Shown here piece after piece: positions 19,483 through 28,844 of a stretch of DNA of 64,000 nucleotides. The stretch lies in contig CAMAZY010000003.1 in the NCBI GenBank assembly GCA_945863885.1, positions 62,001 to 126,000 on the forward strand, read 5' to 3'. Every line of letters begins with the position of its first letter. Positions within the stretch are counted from its first letter, which is position 1. The stretch comes from an uncultured Clostridia bacterium. Lineage in GTDB: Bacteria; Bacillota; Clostridia; Oscillospirales; Acutalibacteraceae. The translations under genes were made by a program, and so were the position numbers. Below the pieces are notes generated by a model. It was given only the letters and a program-made list of their open reading frames with translations. It did not search any database and had not been told where the DNA came from.

Positions 19483-19568
19483 TGTTGGTTTATCGGTATT
19501 GAGATCATTTGCTATATGTGATATAATTAATTCAAATGTACACCATATTGTAGAAAGGAATATAAACA

Positions 19569-20543
19569 ATGAAAAAAATCCTTGCAACAGCACTATTGCC
19601 TGCATTGATAATTCTATTTGCCGGTTGCAATTCAGCAAAAAAAGTAGATTTATATATCAATAACAACGAGCCAAATTTAGATTATCAGTTTGTTGAAAAA
19701 GATCTAAATGAGAAGGATACATATGTTGAGATAATTCAATTGTCTGTTTGGACTAAGTCTGTATACGAAAATATACGTATAAACTTTAGCAATAATTCAA
19801 TTCAAAATTATATTAATAGCAAAAAAATCCCGAATAAGTACTATGATACAATAAAGAACAATGAGCAAATATTCTATAATGACTTGGACGAATATATTAA
19901 TACAGTATTAAAAAAGATTTTATATAACAGTAAAATAGAAGATTCTCAAAAGAATTTGATTTTAGATGAATTTGATCTACAAACTTTATATCGAGTCGGA
20001 CTGACCAAAGAAGCATTAGATAAAGGAGATCATGTGCGTTTTTTTAAGAATGCGTTAGGATATGAGTCACCAAATCTCAACTATAATATGCAGATAAAAA
20101 TTTTTTATTCATTGTATCCTGAAGACATTATCAAAGGCATATCAAAAACTCTTGATAACAGTTGTGTTACTCCAAGCGAACTGAATACAATAAAAGAGTT
20201 TCTTATTAATATCAATAAATATGACACTTTTTGTGATAGAATTAATATGATTCAGGAGGAACTAAATGGTATTTATAAGAATGATAATTCTATATCTGGT
20301 TCATCAGATTACAGTTTAATCAAAGGTGCAAATGGAACATACACCTATAGGTGTCAAAAGAAGTGCAACGAATCATGCAAGTATTGCGGAAATAGTTGTA
20401 TTAAAGGCAGAGAAACTTTTGGTGCAACCTGTACTCATGAATACAGTGCTAATTCTCCTATAGGATGGATAGGATGTCCTTTATGTGGCGACATAGACAA
20501 TGATTATTGGTGGGATTGGTATGACAAAAAATTAAAAGAATAG
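19569..20543 (+). CDS. Lipoprotein of unknown function with C-terminal Cys-rich module
   Basis: Lipobox LLPALIILFAGC; C-terminus CQKKCNESCKYCGNSCIKG...CTHEYS...GCPLCGD; AT-rich relative to neighbours. Confidence 0.75.
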   Translation: MKKILATALLPALIILFAGCNSAKKVDLYINNNEPNLDYQFVEKDLNEKDTYVEIIQLSVWTKSVYENIRINFSNNSIQNYINSKKIPNKYYDTIKNNEQIFYNDLDEYINTVLKKILYNSKIEDSQKNLILDEFDLQTLYRVGLTKEALDKGDHVRFFKNALGYESPNLNYNMQIKIFYSLYPEDIIKGISKTLDNSCVTPSELNTIKEFLININKYDTFCDRINMIQEELNGIYKNDNSISGSSDYSLIKGANGTYTYRCQKKCNESCKYCGNSCIKGRETFGATCTHEYSANSPIGWIGCPLCGDIDNDYWWDWYDKKLKE

Positions 20544-20637
20544 GAAACTTGTCAAGATGATGACCCAAATGAATAATGGCGTTGCCAGCTTGTGCAAATG
20601 GTCGTTTTTTTCCGCACATAAAGTCATCTCGCAAAAC

Positions 20638-20669
20638 GAACAAGTCCGGCAAAAAACCGGACTTGTTCA
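20638..20669. terminator. Bidirectional terminator between convergent genes
   Basis: AACAAGTCCGG-caaaaaa-CCGGACTTGTT. Confidence 0.8.
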
Positions 20670-20684
20670 TTTTATATTCTTTTC

Positions 20685-21323
20685 TTAGAACTTCTTGTGA
20701 ATCGCACTCTCTCTCACATTGACAAGATAGGTGTTGTTACCGCTGCCTTTCAGTTTGTACACTTCTTTTTTCGAAACATCATCCACGGCTTTATTCTTTT
20801 GCTCGTTATATCTCTTTATGGTTGTCTTGAGATATGACGGTGTACCGAGACCCTTGATCTTCTTTGTTGAAACAAGATTCCACATTTTTTCCGCAAAATA
20901 TGTGCAATTCTTTGAAACGGACCATGTGTTATGGGTGTTGATGAAGTCGCTGAGCTTCTTTACCTCGGCCTTTGTAATTCCCTCTGTAAGCGAAACTCTG
21001 CTTTTATAATTAAAATGGTTCACGATATAGCTGTCAAGATTATAATATACACCTTTTCCCTCTTTGCGGGTGTTAGAATAGGTTCCGACGGAAACCGCTT
21101 TGCCGGGTTCAAGCTTATACGCGCCTATCGTAAGTGTTTCATCCGACTTGTTTTCAAAGTATATCCAGGCATGACCTTTGTCAAACATTGCGGCATACGA
21201 GAATACCGTAATCGTTGCCACATCCTCGTTCTCGCCCTTAGCGAGTGCACTCATCGGTGCAAATGCTGCCAACGCAAACATAACGACAAGTAAAAGGCTG
21301 AGAAGTCTTGTTCTTTTTTTCAT
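20685..21323 (-). CDS. Secreted protein, possible permuted NlpC/P60-like fold
   Basis: Signal peptide MKKRTRLLSLLLVVMFALAAFAPMSALA; GHAWIYF and NCTYFAEKMWN resemble His and Cys motifs of permuted papain-like enzymes (inference). Confidence 0.55.
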   Translation of the reverse strand: MKKRTRLLSLLLVVMFALAAFAPMSALAKGENEDVATITVFSYAAMFDKGHAWIYFENKSDETLTIGAYKLEPGKAVSVGTYSNTRKEGKGVYYNLDSYIVNHFNYKSRVSLTEGITKAEVKKLSDFINTHNTWSVSKNCTYFAEKMWNLVSTKKIKGLGTPSYLKTTIKRYNEQKNKAVDDVSKKEVYKLKGSGNNTYLVNVRESAIHKKF

Positions 21324-21629
21324 AATATATATCCCCCTTGTTTTTTATCATATTGTATTATACTATATGACAAAAATTGAATGCAAGAAACAAACTCCAC
21401 AAAATATCAGCATAAATTTTTGATGATACCAAGTCACAAATTAAGCAATCGAATTCCCGATAAGTAAAGCCATAGTCAAGAGCTTTTTTATTGTCCTATT
21501 TCACCCAAGCTTGTTCCAGTATCCTTATAGCATCAATTATTCATAAGCAATGTGTCATTTCCACTTGCAATAACGCACAAAAACAGGTATTATTAGAAAG
21601 AACCAAATAATTCCATTCAGGAGGCGGTT

Positions 21630-22082
21630 ATGAACACCTTTTATTTTTCCGATGAAAGCGATAAAAAGTATGCCCTTGCCTGCCTTGCCTTTGCCAAAAA
21701 GCTCGGGCTGATTGACGACAGCAGTCTTGACGCCGTGGCAAAGCGGTGCAAGGCCGAAAACGAACAAAGAAGCGAAATGCTCGAAAAAGGCGAAACCGTA
21801 TACGGACTGACCCGGTTTTCTCTGACGGCGTATCTTGATTACGAGCTTACAAGGTTCCGACTTGATTTTGTCAGCGAAAAAGACGAAATCAAAAAGAATT
21901 ATCACTATGCCCCGATATCCAAAAAGGAAAGAAAAGCCTTTTATAAAAACAACCGGGATCTTTTCACAAGATATTCAGGCGATAAATTCCGCTTCAGAGA
22001 AGTTGAGATGATCATCGAAAAAAAGATGAGAGAGGAGGAATATGAAAATGCAGTCAATAACCTATTATGTAAGCTCCCGTAA
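21630..22082 (+). CDS. Hypothetical protein, overlaps next gene
   Basis: ORF with RBS aggaggcgg; overlaps the 22048 start. Confidence 0.6.
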   Translation: MNTFYFSDESDKKYALACLAFAKKLGLIDDSSLDAVAKRCKAENEQRSEMLEKGETVYGLTRFSLTAYLDYELTRFRLDFVSEKDEIKKNYHYAPISKKERKAFYKNNRDLFTRYSGDKFRFREVEMIIEKKMREEEYENAVNNLLCKLP

Positions 22083-23340
22083 CGGAAACGACAACAATGA
22101 CGGACTGAGCGAAAAAACACCGTTTGCTTCTCTCGATAAAATCAATCAGATCAGGATCAATCCGGGTGATAAAATTCTTTTTGAAAAAGGCTCGGTATTT
22201 GCCGGCGAGTATCTGCACTTGAAAGAATGCGGCGATATCAGCGGTGATGCGATTGAAATTGCCTCTTACGGCGAGGGTGACACGATGCCCCGGATTGACG
22301 CGGACGGCACGGGCGTATGGTATCAGGATTACCGAACCGTTCTTGATAATCCCTGCCATGTATATAAAGGTGATGTTTCTTCGGCGGTTTTGCTGTATGA
22401 CTGCGAGAATATTACAATCCGGGATATTGAAATCACGAATCGGGACAGCGAAAAATCTCCCGAGGAATACTCAGCGGCTCATAAAATCGACCGAACCGGG
22501 CTTGCCGTTGTCGCACAGAACCGGGGAACGCTTCATAATATTACCGTCGATGCCCTTTTTGTGCACGACATAAGCGGCAATGTTTATAACAAGCACCTGA
22601 ACAACGGCGGCATCTATATGACCTGCTTAAAGCCCGACGACGAAAACAAAACCGGCATCGCAAGGTACGACGGCGTGACGGTGAAAAACTGCTTTGTGAA
22701 AAAAGTCAGCCGCTGGGGAATCGCTGTCGGCTACACTTACCGGCACAAGGAATTTGCGACCAAAAAGCTTTCGGAAGACACCTTTAAAAAGTACGGCAAC
22801 GAGAATATTTTGATTTGCGGAAACTATGTAAAGCTTGCCGGCGGCGATGCGATTACGCCGATGTATGCGCTGACGCCTTTAGTCGAGCATAACGTTTCGG
22901 ACAGCTGTGCTTGTGAAATGAATGACAGGTTCTACCGGTATCCCGAAAAGAGAATGGGCAAGGTTGCGGCGGCAATCTGGCCATGGAAGTGTAAAGATGC
23001 GCTTTTCCGCTTCAACGAAGCAGTTGACACCAAGCTCAATCAGGACGGTATGGCATATGATGCGGATTCCGGCGACGGCACGATTTACGAGCAAAACTAT
23101 TCACGGCTCAACGAGGGCGGCTGCGTGATGTTCTGCTTACAGGAAGCGATTCACAACACGTTTACGAACAATCTCAGCTACGACGATTTAGGCGGCACGA
23201 TCAGCCCTTGCAGCAACCCCGACGCCTACATCGCAAACAACCGTTTCTTTGTCAGAAAGGGTGTTCCCTTTAAGCGCAGAAAGATGCGAAACGGCAAGGT
23301 AACGCTTCAGAACAACGAAATTATCACAATAGAAAAGTAA
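22048..23340 (+). CDS. Right-handed parallel beta-helix protein
   Basis: YYVSSRNGNDNNDGLSEKTPFASLDKINQIRINPGDKILFEKGSVFAGEYL; repeated beta-helix-like rungs. Confidence 0.8.
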   Translation: MQSITYYVSSRNGNDNNDGLSEKTPFASLDKINQIRINPGDKILFEKGSVFAGEYLHLKECGDISGDAIEIASYGEGDTMPRIDADGTGVWYQDYRTVLDNPCHVYKGDVSSAVLLYDCENITIRDIEITNRDSEKSPEEYSAAHKIDRTGLAVVAQNRGTLHNITVDALFVHDISGNVYNKHLNNGGIYMTCLKPDDENKTGIARYDGVTVKNCFVKKVSRWGIAVGYTYRHKEFATKKLSEDTFKKYGNENILICGNYVKLAGGDAITPMYALTPLVEHNVSDSCACEMNDRFYRYPEKRMGKVAAAIWPWKCKDALFRFNEAVDTKLNQDGMAYDADSGDGTIYEQNYSRLNEGGCVMFCLQEAIHNTFTNNLSYDDLGGTISPCSNPDAYIANNRFFVRKGVPFKRRKMRNGKVTLQNNEIITIEK

Positions 23341-23356
23341 AAGAGAGGATCATTTT

Positions 23357-25543
23357 ATGGCAAACAAAAAAGGCAGGGTTACCATTCCGACCGATATGGA
23401 CGTGGTAAAAGAAACGCTTGAAATTATGGATATCTGGGGCGCAGATGCCATCCGTGACTGTGACGGAACCGAATTTCCGCAGGAGTTGAAGGACGCCGGC
23501 GGAAAGGTGTACGCCACCTACTACACCACCCGTAAAGATAACGAATGGGCAAAGGCAAACCCGGACGAGGTTCAGCAGATGTACATCATGACTCCGTTTC
23601 ACACCGCAACGGAAGACAAGCTCGAAATTCATCTGATGGATCATCTTTATCCCGATATGCTCAAGGTCAACAGCTACGACGATATCACAAGATGGTGGGA
23701 GGTTATCGACCGCACGACCGGTGAGGTTGTCCCGACCGATCATTGGTCGTATGACGAAGAAAGCGGCAATGTCATAATCAGCACAAAGCCGTTTCATGAG
23801 TATACGGTAAGCTTTCTTGCCTATATCATGTGGGATCCCGTACATATGTACAATGCCGTTGTCAACAACTGGGACATCGAGCCGCAGATCACCTTTGACG
23901 TCCGTCAGCCGAAAACAAGGGCGCACTCGATGAAAAGACTGCGCAAATTCCTTGACACGCACGAGTATGTCGATGTTGTACGGTTTACAACGTTCTTTCA
24001 TCAGTTTACGCTTGTGTTTGACGAGCTGGCAAGAGAAAAATTTGTTGACTGGTACGGCTACACCGCCTCCGTCAGCCCCTATATTTTAGAGCAGTTCGAA
24101 AAAGAGGTCGGCTATCCGTTCCGCCCCGAATTCATCATCGATCAGGGCTATATGAACAACACCTACCGCATTCCCTCGAAAGAGTTCAAGGACTTTCAGG
24201 CTTTCCAGAGACGGGAGGTCGCAAAGCTTGCCAAGGAAATGGTTGACATCGTTCATGAATACGGCAAGGAAGCAATGATGTTCATGGGCGACCACTGGAT
24301 CGGCATGGAGCCGTTCATGGAGGAATTTGAATCCATCGGTCTTGATGCAGTTGTCGGAAGTGTCGGCAACGGCGCAACCCTCCGCCTTTTCAGCGATATC
24401 AAGGGCGTAAAATATACCGAAGGACGCTTTTTGCCCTACTTCTTCCCCGATGTTTTCCACGAGGGCGGCGACCCGATCGCCGAAGCCAAGGTCAATTGGG
24501 TAACGGCAAGAAGAGCCATTCTCAGAAGCCCGATTTCCCGTATCGGCTACGGCGGCTATCTTAAGCTTGCGCTTCAGTTCCCCGATTTTGTTGACTATAT
24601 CAAAGACGTCTGCGACGAGTTCCGTACGCTTTACGACAACATCTGCGGCGTAACACCCTACTGCGTCAAGAAAGTTGCTGTTCTCAACTGTTGGGGCAAA
24701 ATGCGTGCCTGGGGCAACCACATGGTGCATCATGCGCTTTATTACAGACAGAACTATTCCTATTTCGGCATCATCGAAGCCTTAAGCGGCGCACCCTTTG
24801 ATGTAAAATTCATCAGCTTTGACGACATGAAAAAAGACCCGAAGCTTCTTGACAATTTCGATGTTATCATCAATGTCGGCGACGCCGATACCGCACAGTC
24901 GGGCGGCGAATACTGGGCAGATGAAGAAATTCTCACCGCTGTGAGAAGATTTGTCTACAACGGCGGCGGCTTCATCGGTGTCGGGGAACCGGCGGCGCAT
25001 CAATGGCAAGGCAAGTTCTTCCAGCTTGACGACATTCTCGGCGTTGAAAGAGAAAACGGCTTAACCTTAAACACTCGCCGCTACAACACCGAGGAGCACA
25101 GAGATCACTTTATTCTTGCCGACGCCGACGGTGAAGTCGATTTCGGCGAGGGCAAGAAAAACATTGTTGCGCTTGACGGTACGACCGTTCTGATTCAGAC
25201 AGCCACCGAGCTTCCGTTTGCGGTCAGACACGCCGAAGAGGTTCAGATGGCGGTAAGAGAATTCGGAAAGGGCCGTGGCGTTTACATCAGCGGACTTCCC
25301 TACTCGTTCAAAAACAGCCGTGTGCTGTACCGTGCGATTCTCTGGAGTGCTTCGGCGGAAGACGAGCTTTATCGCTGGTACTCAACGAACTATAATGTCG
25401 AGGTACACGCCTACGTCAAAAACGGCAAGTACTGCGTTGTCAACAACACCTACGAGCCGCAGGACACGACCGTTTATGTCGGCGACGGCACAAGCATCAA
25501 TCTTCACTTAGAAGCGAACGAAATCAAGTGGTATCAGATTTAA
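23357..25543 (+). CDS. 1,3-beta-galactosyl-N-acetylhexosamine phosphorylase (GH112)
   Basis: GRVTIPTDMDVVKETLEIMDIWGADAIRDCDGTEFP; TFFHQFTLVFDELAREKFVDWYGYTASVSPYILEQFEKEVGYPFRPEFIIDQG. Confidence 0.93.
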   Translation: MANKKGRVTIPTDMDVVKETLEIMDIWGADAIRDCDGTEFPQELKDAGGKVYATYYTTRKDNEWAKANPDEVQQMYIMTPFHTATEDKLEIHLMDHLYPDMLKVNSYDDITRWWEVIDRTTGEVVPTDHWSYDEESGNVIISTKPFHEYTVSFLAYIMWDPVHMYNAVVNNWDIEPQITFDVRQPKTRAHSMKRLRKFLDTHEYVDVVRFTTFFHQFTLVFDELAREKFVDWYGYTASVSPYILEQFEKEVGYPFRPEFIIDQGYMNNTYRIPSKEFKDFQAFQRREVAKLAKEMVDIVHEYGKEAMMFMGDHWIGMEPFMEEFESIGLDAVVGSVGNGATLRLFSDIKGVKYTEGRFLPYFFPDVFHEGGDPIAEAKVNWVTARRAILRSPISRIGYGGYLKLALQFPDFVDYIKDVCDEFRTLYDNICGVTPYCVKKVAVLNCWGKMRAWGNHMVHHALYYRQNYSYFGIIEALSGAPFDVKFISFDDMKKDPKLLDNFDVIINVGDADTAQSGGEYWADEEILTAVRRFVYNGGGFIGVGEPAAHQWQGKFFQLDDILGVERENGLTLNTRRYNTEEHRDHFILADADGEVDFGEGKKNIVALDGTTVLIQTATELPFAVRHAEEVQMAVREFGKGRGVYISGLPYSFKNSRVLYRAILWSASAEDELYRWYSTNYNVEVHAYVKNGKYCVVNNTYEPQDTTVYVGDGTSINLHLEANEIKWYQI

Positions 25544-25556
25544 GAGATAAGTAAGT

Positions 25557-25622
25557 ACGGCTGTAAAGCTTGCCTGAACCGGATTCGGTACATCGGCAGC
25601 TTTACAGCCGGTTTTTCTTTTT
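25557..25622 (+). terminator. Terminator after GH112 gene
   Basis: CGGCTGTAAAGCT...AGCTTTACAGCCGGTTTTTCTTTTTT. Confidence 0.85.
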
Positions 25623-25633
25623 TGGTTTGCGGC

Positions 25634-26206
25634 TTATAACAAAATCGGTTCAAGCTGTCTGCCTTCAACCGCCGCCATCGCCGCAGGCAGCGTCTTTTCA
25701 AAGTCACAGACAACCGAAAACGGCTTCTTTTCATAATCGTCCTGCTTCATCGGGATAAAGAAGAAATGACGATAGGCTAACAGTGTGCCGATACTTTTAG
25801 CGCTGATGCGCAGTGCGTCGTTTGTCGAAACGCCGATCAGCACCGGCCGCTTGTTTCTCAGATGTGACTTGACCGCAAGCGTAACGGGCGTATCGTATAT
25901 GCCCGCCGCCAACTTTCCGAGGGTGTTGCCCGTACAGGGAGACACAATCAGAAGATCGAACATCTTTTTCGGTCCGATCGGCTCTGCGTCTTCAATCGTT
26001 GCGATGACTTCGTTTCCCGTTATTTCTTCCGCCCGTTTGATAAAATCTTCCGCTTTCCCGAATCGGGTGTCGGTCAGAAAGGCATAATAGGACATGATCA
26101 CCTGCGTTTTAATTCCCGAAGCGACAAGCTTTTCAAGCTGTCGGAACGACTTTTCAAACGTACAAAACGACCCGGTCAGCGCATAGCCGAAGCAAAGATC
26201 AGACAT
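25634..26206 (-). CDS. dpaB: Dipicolinate synthase subunit B
   Basis: MSDLCFGYALTGSFCTFEKSF...LLIVSPCTGNTLGKLAAGIYDTPVTLAVKSHLRNKRPVLIGVSTNDAL. Confidence 0.93.
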   Translation of the reverse strand: MSDLCFGYALTGSFCTFEKSFRQLEKLVASGIKTQVIMSYYAFLTDTRFGKAEDFIKRAEEITGNEVIATIEDAEPIGPKKMFDLLIVSPCTGNTLGKLAAGIYDTPVTLAVKSHLRNKRPVLIGVSTNDALRISAKSIGTLLAYRHFFFIPMKQDDYEKKPFSVVCDFEKTLPAAMAAVEGRQLEPILL

Positions 26207-27050
26207 TTTCCTCCCCTCCGGTTTCAAAAAGTCGATTTCTTATCGAGCGATAAATCGCCTCAGCCGCAGACGTACCGCAGTATTTTCCCGGAAGCGATGG
26301 TGCTGGCAGATACTGCTTTTTCAGTTTTTCAAAGTACTCCGGCTTAGCCCCGTACGGCTTTGACGCAAGCTCAAGGTAAAGGGCACTGTCTTTCATTAAG
26401 CCGATTTCCCGTTCACAAAAGACATGAGCCGGCACAGTGTTGAAGATAAAATCGAAAATCCGGATAACCGACCCGAGGTCATAAATATCGAGCACCTTGT
26501 ACCCCAACGCATAAGCGGTTGCCTTTTGCGCTTCGTTTCTTGCGGCGACGTAGACATCAAGACCGACACGGCTCAGCAGTTCGGCTGTCGCCCTTGCCAC
26601 CCGTCCGAAGCCGGTGACAAGTGCTCTCTTTCCGACGAGATACTCATCTGTGTTGTCAAGTGTCAGCCGCAGGGCACACTGTGCCGTCAGAAAGGCGTTC
26701 CGGCTTTTAAACGCTTCGTCGGTATAGTAATCGAAATACGGTATGTTCCTTTCATCAAGCTTCGTTTTCAAATTCTCCCGTATGATTCCGGCAAACAGCA
26801 TCTTCCTTTCATCAAGTCCGTCAATAACCCTTGCAAGAGGTATTGTAAGTTCGCTTTTGTCGGAATAAACTTTGTTTCCGTCCCGACTTACCGGAAGCGG
26901 AAGCATAACCGCCTGCGCTTTTTTTATAGCCGAATCAAGCTTCATCGCCTGCTCCGGTTCGGTGATACTTTCAACGTCGTATTGATCTGATTCAAAAAGC
27001 TTTTTCATCTTCCTTTGCCTTTCGTCACCGCCTAAAATCAGTATTCTCAT
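26199..27050 (-). CDS. dpaA: Dipicolinate synthase subunit A
   Basis: MRILILGGDERQ...VMLPLPVSRDG...KRALVTGFGRVARATAELLSRVGLDVYVAAR. Confidence 0.93.
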   Translation of the reverse strand: MRILILGGDERQRKMKKLFESDQYDVESITEPEQAMKLDSAIKKAQAVMLPLPVSRDGNKVYSDKSELTIPLARVIDGLDERKMLFAGIIRENLKTKLDERNIPYFDYYTDEAFKSRNAFLTAQCALRLTLDNTDEYLVGKRALVTGFGRVARATAELLSRVGLDVYVAARNEAQKATAYALGYKVLDIYDLGSVIRIFDFIFNTVPAHVFCEREIGLMKDSALYLELASKPYGAKPEYFEKLKKQYLPAPSLPGKYCGTSAAEAIYRSIRNRLFETGGEENV

Positions 27051-27080
27051 AACCTATGCCTCCCCAATTAGCAGCAATAC

Positions 27081-27106
27081 ATCTTATGCGCAAAAAGAAT
27101 AGTTGT
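27081..27106 (-). promoter_or_regulatory. Candidate sigma-K (or sigma-E) promoter of dpaAB
   Basis: AC-N16-CATAAGAT(GTA) upstream of dpaA on the minus strand. Confidence 0.5.
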
Positions 27107-27123
27107 GAATTTTCCGAAAAAGG

Positions 27124-27152
27124 TTTACTATTCCGGCTTTTTGCAATATAAT
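27124..27152 (+). promoter_or_regulatory. Sigma-A-like promoter upstream of the murC leader
   Basis: TTTACT-N17-TATAAT. Confidence 0.6.
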
Positions 27153-27167
27153 AATGGGTAAGCAATA

Positions 27168-27232
27168 AGCAAGCTCTAAGAACTCAGGCGTTTGGCATTT
27201 TGACGCATGCCGGGACGTTGTTAGAGGTTGCC
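27168..27232 (+). ncRNA. Candidate structured leader RNA, copy 2 (minimal hairpin) upstream of murC
   Basis: GCAAGCTCTAAGAACTCAGGCGTTTGGCAT-TTTGACGC-ATGCCGGGACGTTGTTAGAGGTTGCC; near-identical core to copy 1. Confidence 0.6.
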
Positions 27233-27246
27233 GATAAAAATCAGGG

Positions 27247-28632
27247 GTGAATTTCATGTACGAAATTGATGATATTTTAAAGAAAATCAAACACATTCAT
27301 TTTATCGGTATCGGCGGCTCGGGAATGTGTCCGCTTGCCGAAATTTTACATAACAAGGGCTACCTCATTACCGGCTCGGACAACAATCCCGGCGACAACA
27401 TCGACAAGCTCCGCTCACTCGGTATCAAGGTCACCATGGGGCAAAAGGCGGAAAACATTGAGGGAGCGGAAATGATTGTTTACACCGCCGCCCTTTTAAG
27501 CGACAACCCGGAGCTTTGCGCCGCCAAAGCAAGCGGTATTCCGACCTTTGAACGCTCGAAGCTTTTCGGCGCCGTCACAAGAAAGTATTCAAACTGCATC
27601 GGCGTTTGCGGAACCCACGGCAAAACCACCGTCACCTCCATGCTCACGCAGGTTCTCATCATGGCCGACAAGGATCCGACAGCGGTTATCGGCGGAAAGC
27701 TTCCGCTGATTGACAGCCACGGCAGAACGGGCAACACCGAAACCATGGTTTGTGAAGCGTGCGAATTCGTCGATACGTTTCTTGACCTTTCGCCCGACGT
27801 TGCGGTCATTCTCAACATCGACGAGGATCATCTTGACTACTTCAAAACGCTCGACAACATCATCAAGTCGTTTCATAAGTTTTCGCTTCTGACAACCAAC
27901 ACGCTGATTTTCAACGGCGACGACGAAAACACCTGCAAAGCTGTCGACGGCATCGACAAAGCAAAAATCACGTTCGGATTCAGCGAAAAGAACGACTACT
28001 ATCCCGAAAATATAGCCTATAATCGCGGCTCGTTCGGCGAATTTGACGTCATGTACAAGGGCGAAAAGCTGACAAGACTTTCGCTGAAAATCCCCGGCAA
28101 GCACAACATCTTAAATGCACTTGCCGCCTTTGCCGCCGCCGTCAACGCAGGCTGTACGGCTGACGAGTGCAAAAAAGGAATCGAAAGCTTCACGGGTGCC
28201 GGCAGACGGTTTGAAATTTTGGGTGAAATTAACGGCATCACGATTGCCGACGACTATGCCCACCATCCACATGAGCTGGAAGCGATTCTCAACGCCGTCA
28301 TGAAAATGGGCTATAAGACCGTCTGGGCGGTTTTTCAGCCGTTCACCTATTCGAGAACCAAAATTCTTTTTGACGATTTTGTCCGTGTTCTCGGCATCCC
28401 CGACCGCCTTGTCATGACCGAAATCATGGGTTCGAGAGAGAGAAACACCTATAATATTTACACCAAGGATCTCGCCGACAAGATTCCCGGAAGCGTCTGG
28501 TTCAACACCTTTGAGGAGGTTACGGACTACATTGTCAAAAACGCAGAAAGCGGCGATATCGTCATCACCCTCGGCTGCGGCGACATTTACAAAGCGGCAA
28601 AAATGATCGTCAGGGAGCTTGAAGCAAAGTAA
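27247..28632 (+). CDS. murC: UDP-N-acetylmuramate--L-alanine ligase
   Basis: IHFIGIGGSGMCPLAEIL; GVCGTHGKTTVTSM; DDYAHHPHELEAIL. Confidence 0.95.
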   Translation: MNFMYEIDDILKKIKHIHFIGIGGSGMCPLAEILHNKGYLITGSDNNPGDNIDKLRSLGIKVTMGQKAENIEGAEMIVYTAALLSDNPELCAAKASGIPTFERSKLFGAVTRKYSNCIGVCGTHGKTTVTSMLTQVLIMADKDPTAVIGGKLPLIDSHGRTGNTETMVCEACEFVDTFLDLSPDVAVILNIDEDHLDYFKTLDNIIKSFHKFSLLTTNTLIFNGDDENTCKAVDGIDKAKITFGFSEKNDYYPENIAYNRGSFGEFDVMYKGEKLTRLSLKIPGKHNILNALAAFAAAVNAGCTADECKKGIESFTGAGRRFEILGEINGITIADDYAHHPHELEAILNAVMKMGYKTVWAVFQPFTYSRTKILFDDFVRVLGIPDRLVMTEIMGSRERNTYNIYTKDLADKIPGSVWFNTFEEVTDYIVKNAESGDIVITLGCGDIYKAAKMIVRELEAK

Positions 28633-28702
28633 AAATTTTCCGGGTATCGGACGCTTTCGCCCGGCAATAATACTAACGGCGAAAGGTTCAAATGCGTTTG
28701 CG

Positions 28703-28736
28703 GACTTTCCGCCGGAAAACAGCGGGAAGTCCGTTG
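28703..28736 (+). terminator. Hairpin downstream of murC
   Basis: CGGACTTTCCGC ... GCGGGAAGTCCG near-perfect inverted repeat. Confidence 0.45.
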
Positions 28737-28844
28737 TTTCGAAAACCAAAGGATCGGGTCAGCCGGTCCTTTTTCTGTTTCATTTATATGCTTCACCCTC
28801 AGAAAAACCACGGCAGAGTCATTTCCCGCCGTGGCCTTATCGTT

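Noticed and set aside
18928-19638. 236-aa minus-strand ORF crossing tRNA-Ala
   Set aside because: Its WWTRRGSNSRPYGCEPYALPAELRAH segment is the familiar antisense translation of a tRNA; it also overlaps the U32 peptidase and lipoprotein genes.
19302-21625. Integrative element at tRNA-Ala
   Set aside because: No integrase and no visible repeat of the tRNA 3' end downstream; only composition supports it.
23324-24001. 225-aa minus-strand ORF (and 24086-24733)
   Set aside because: Antisense shadows of the GH112 gene.
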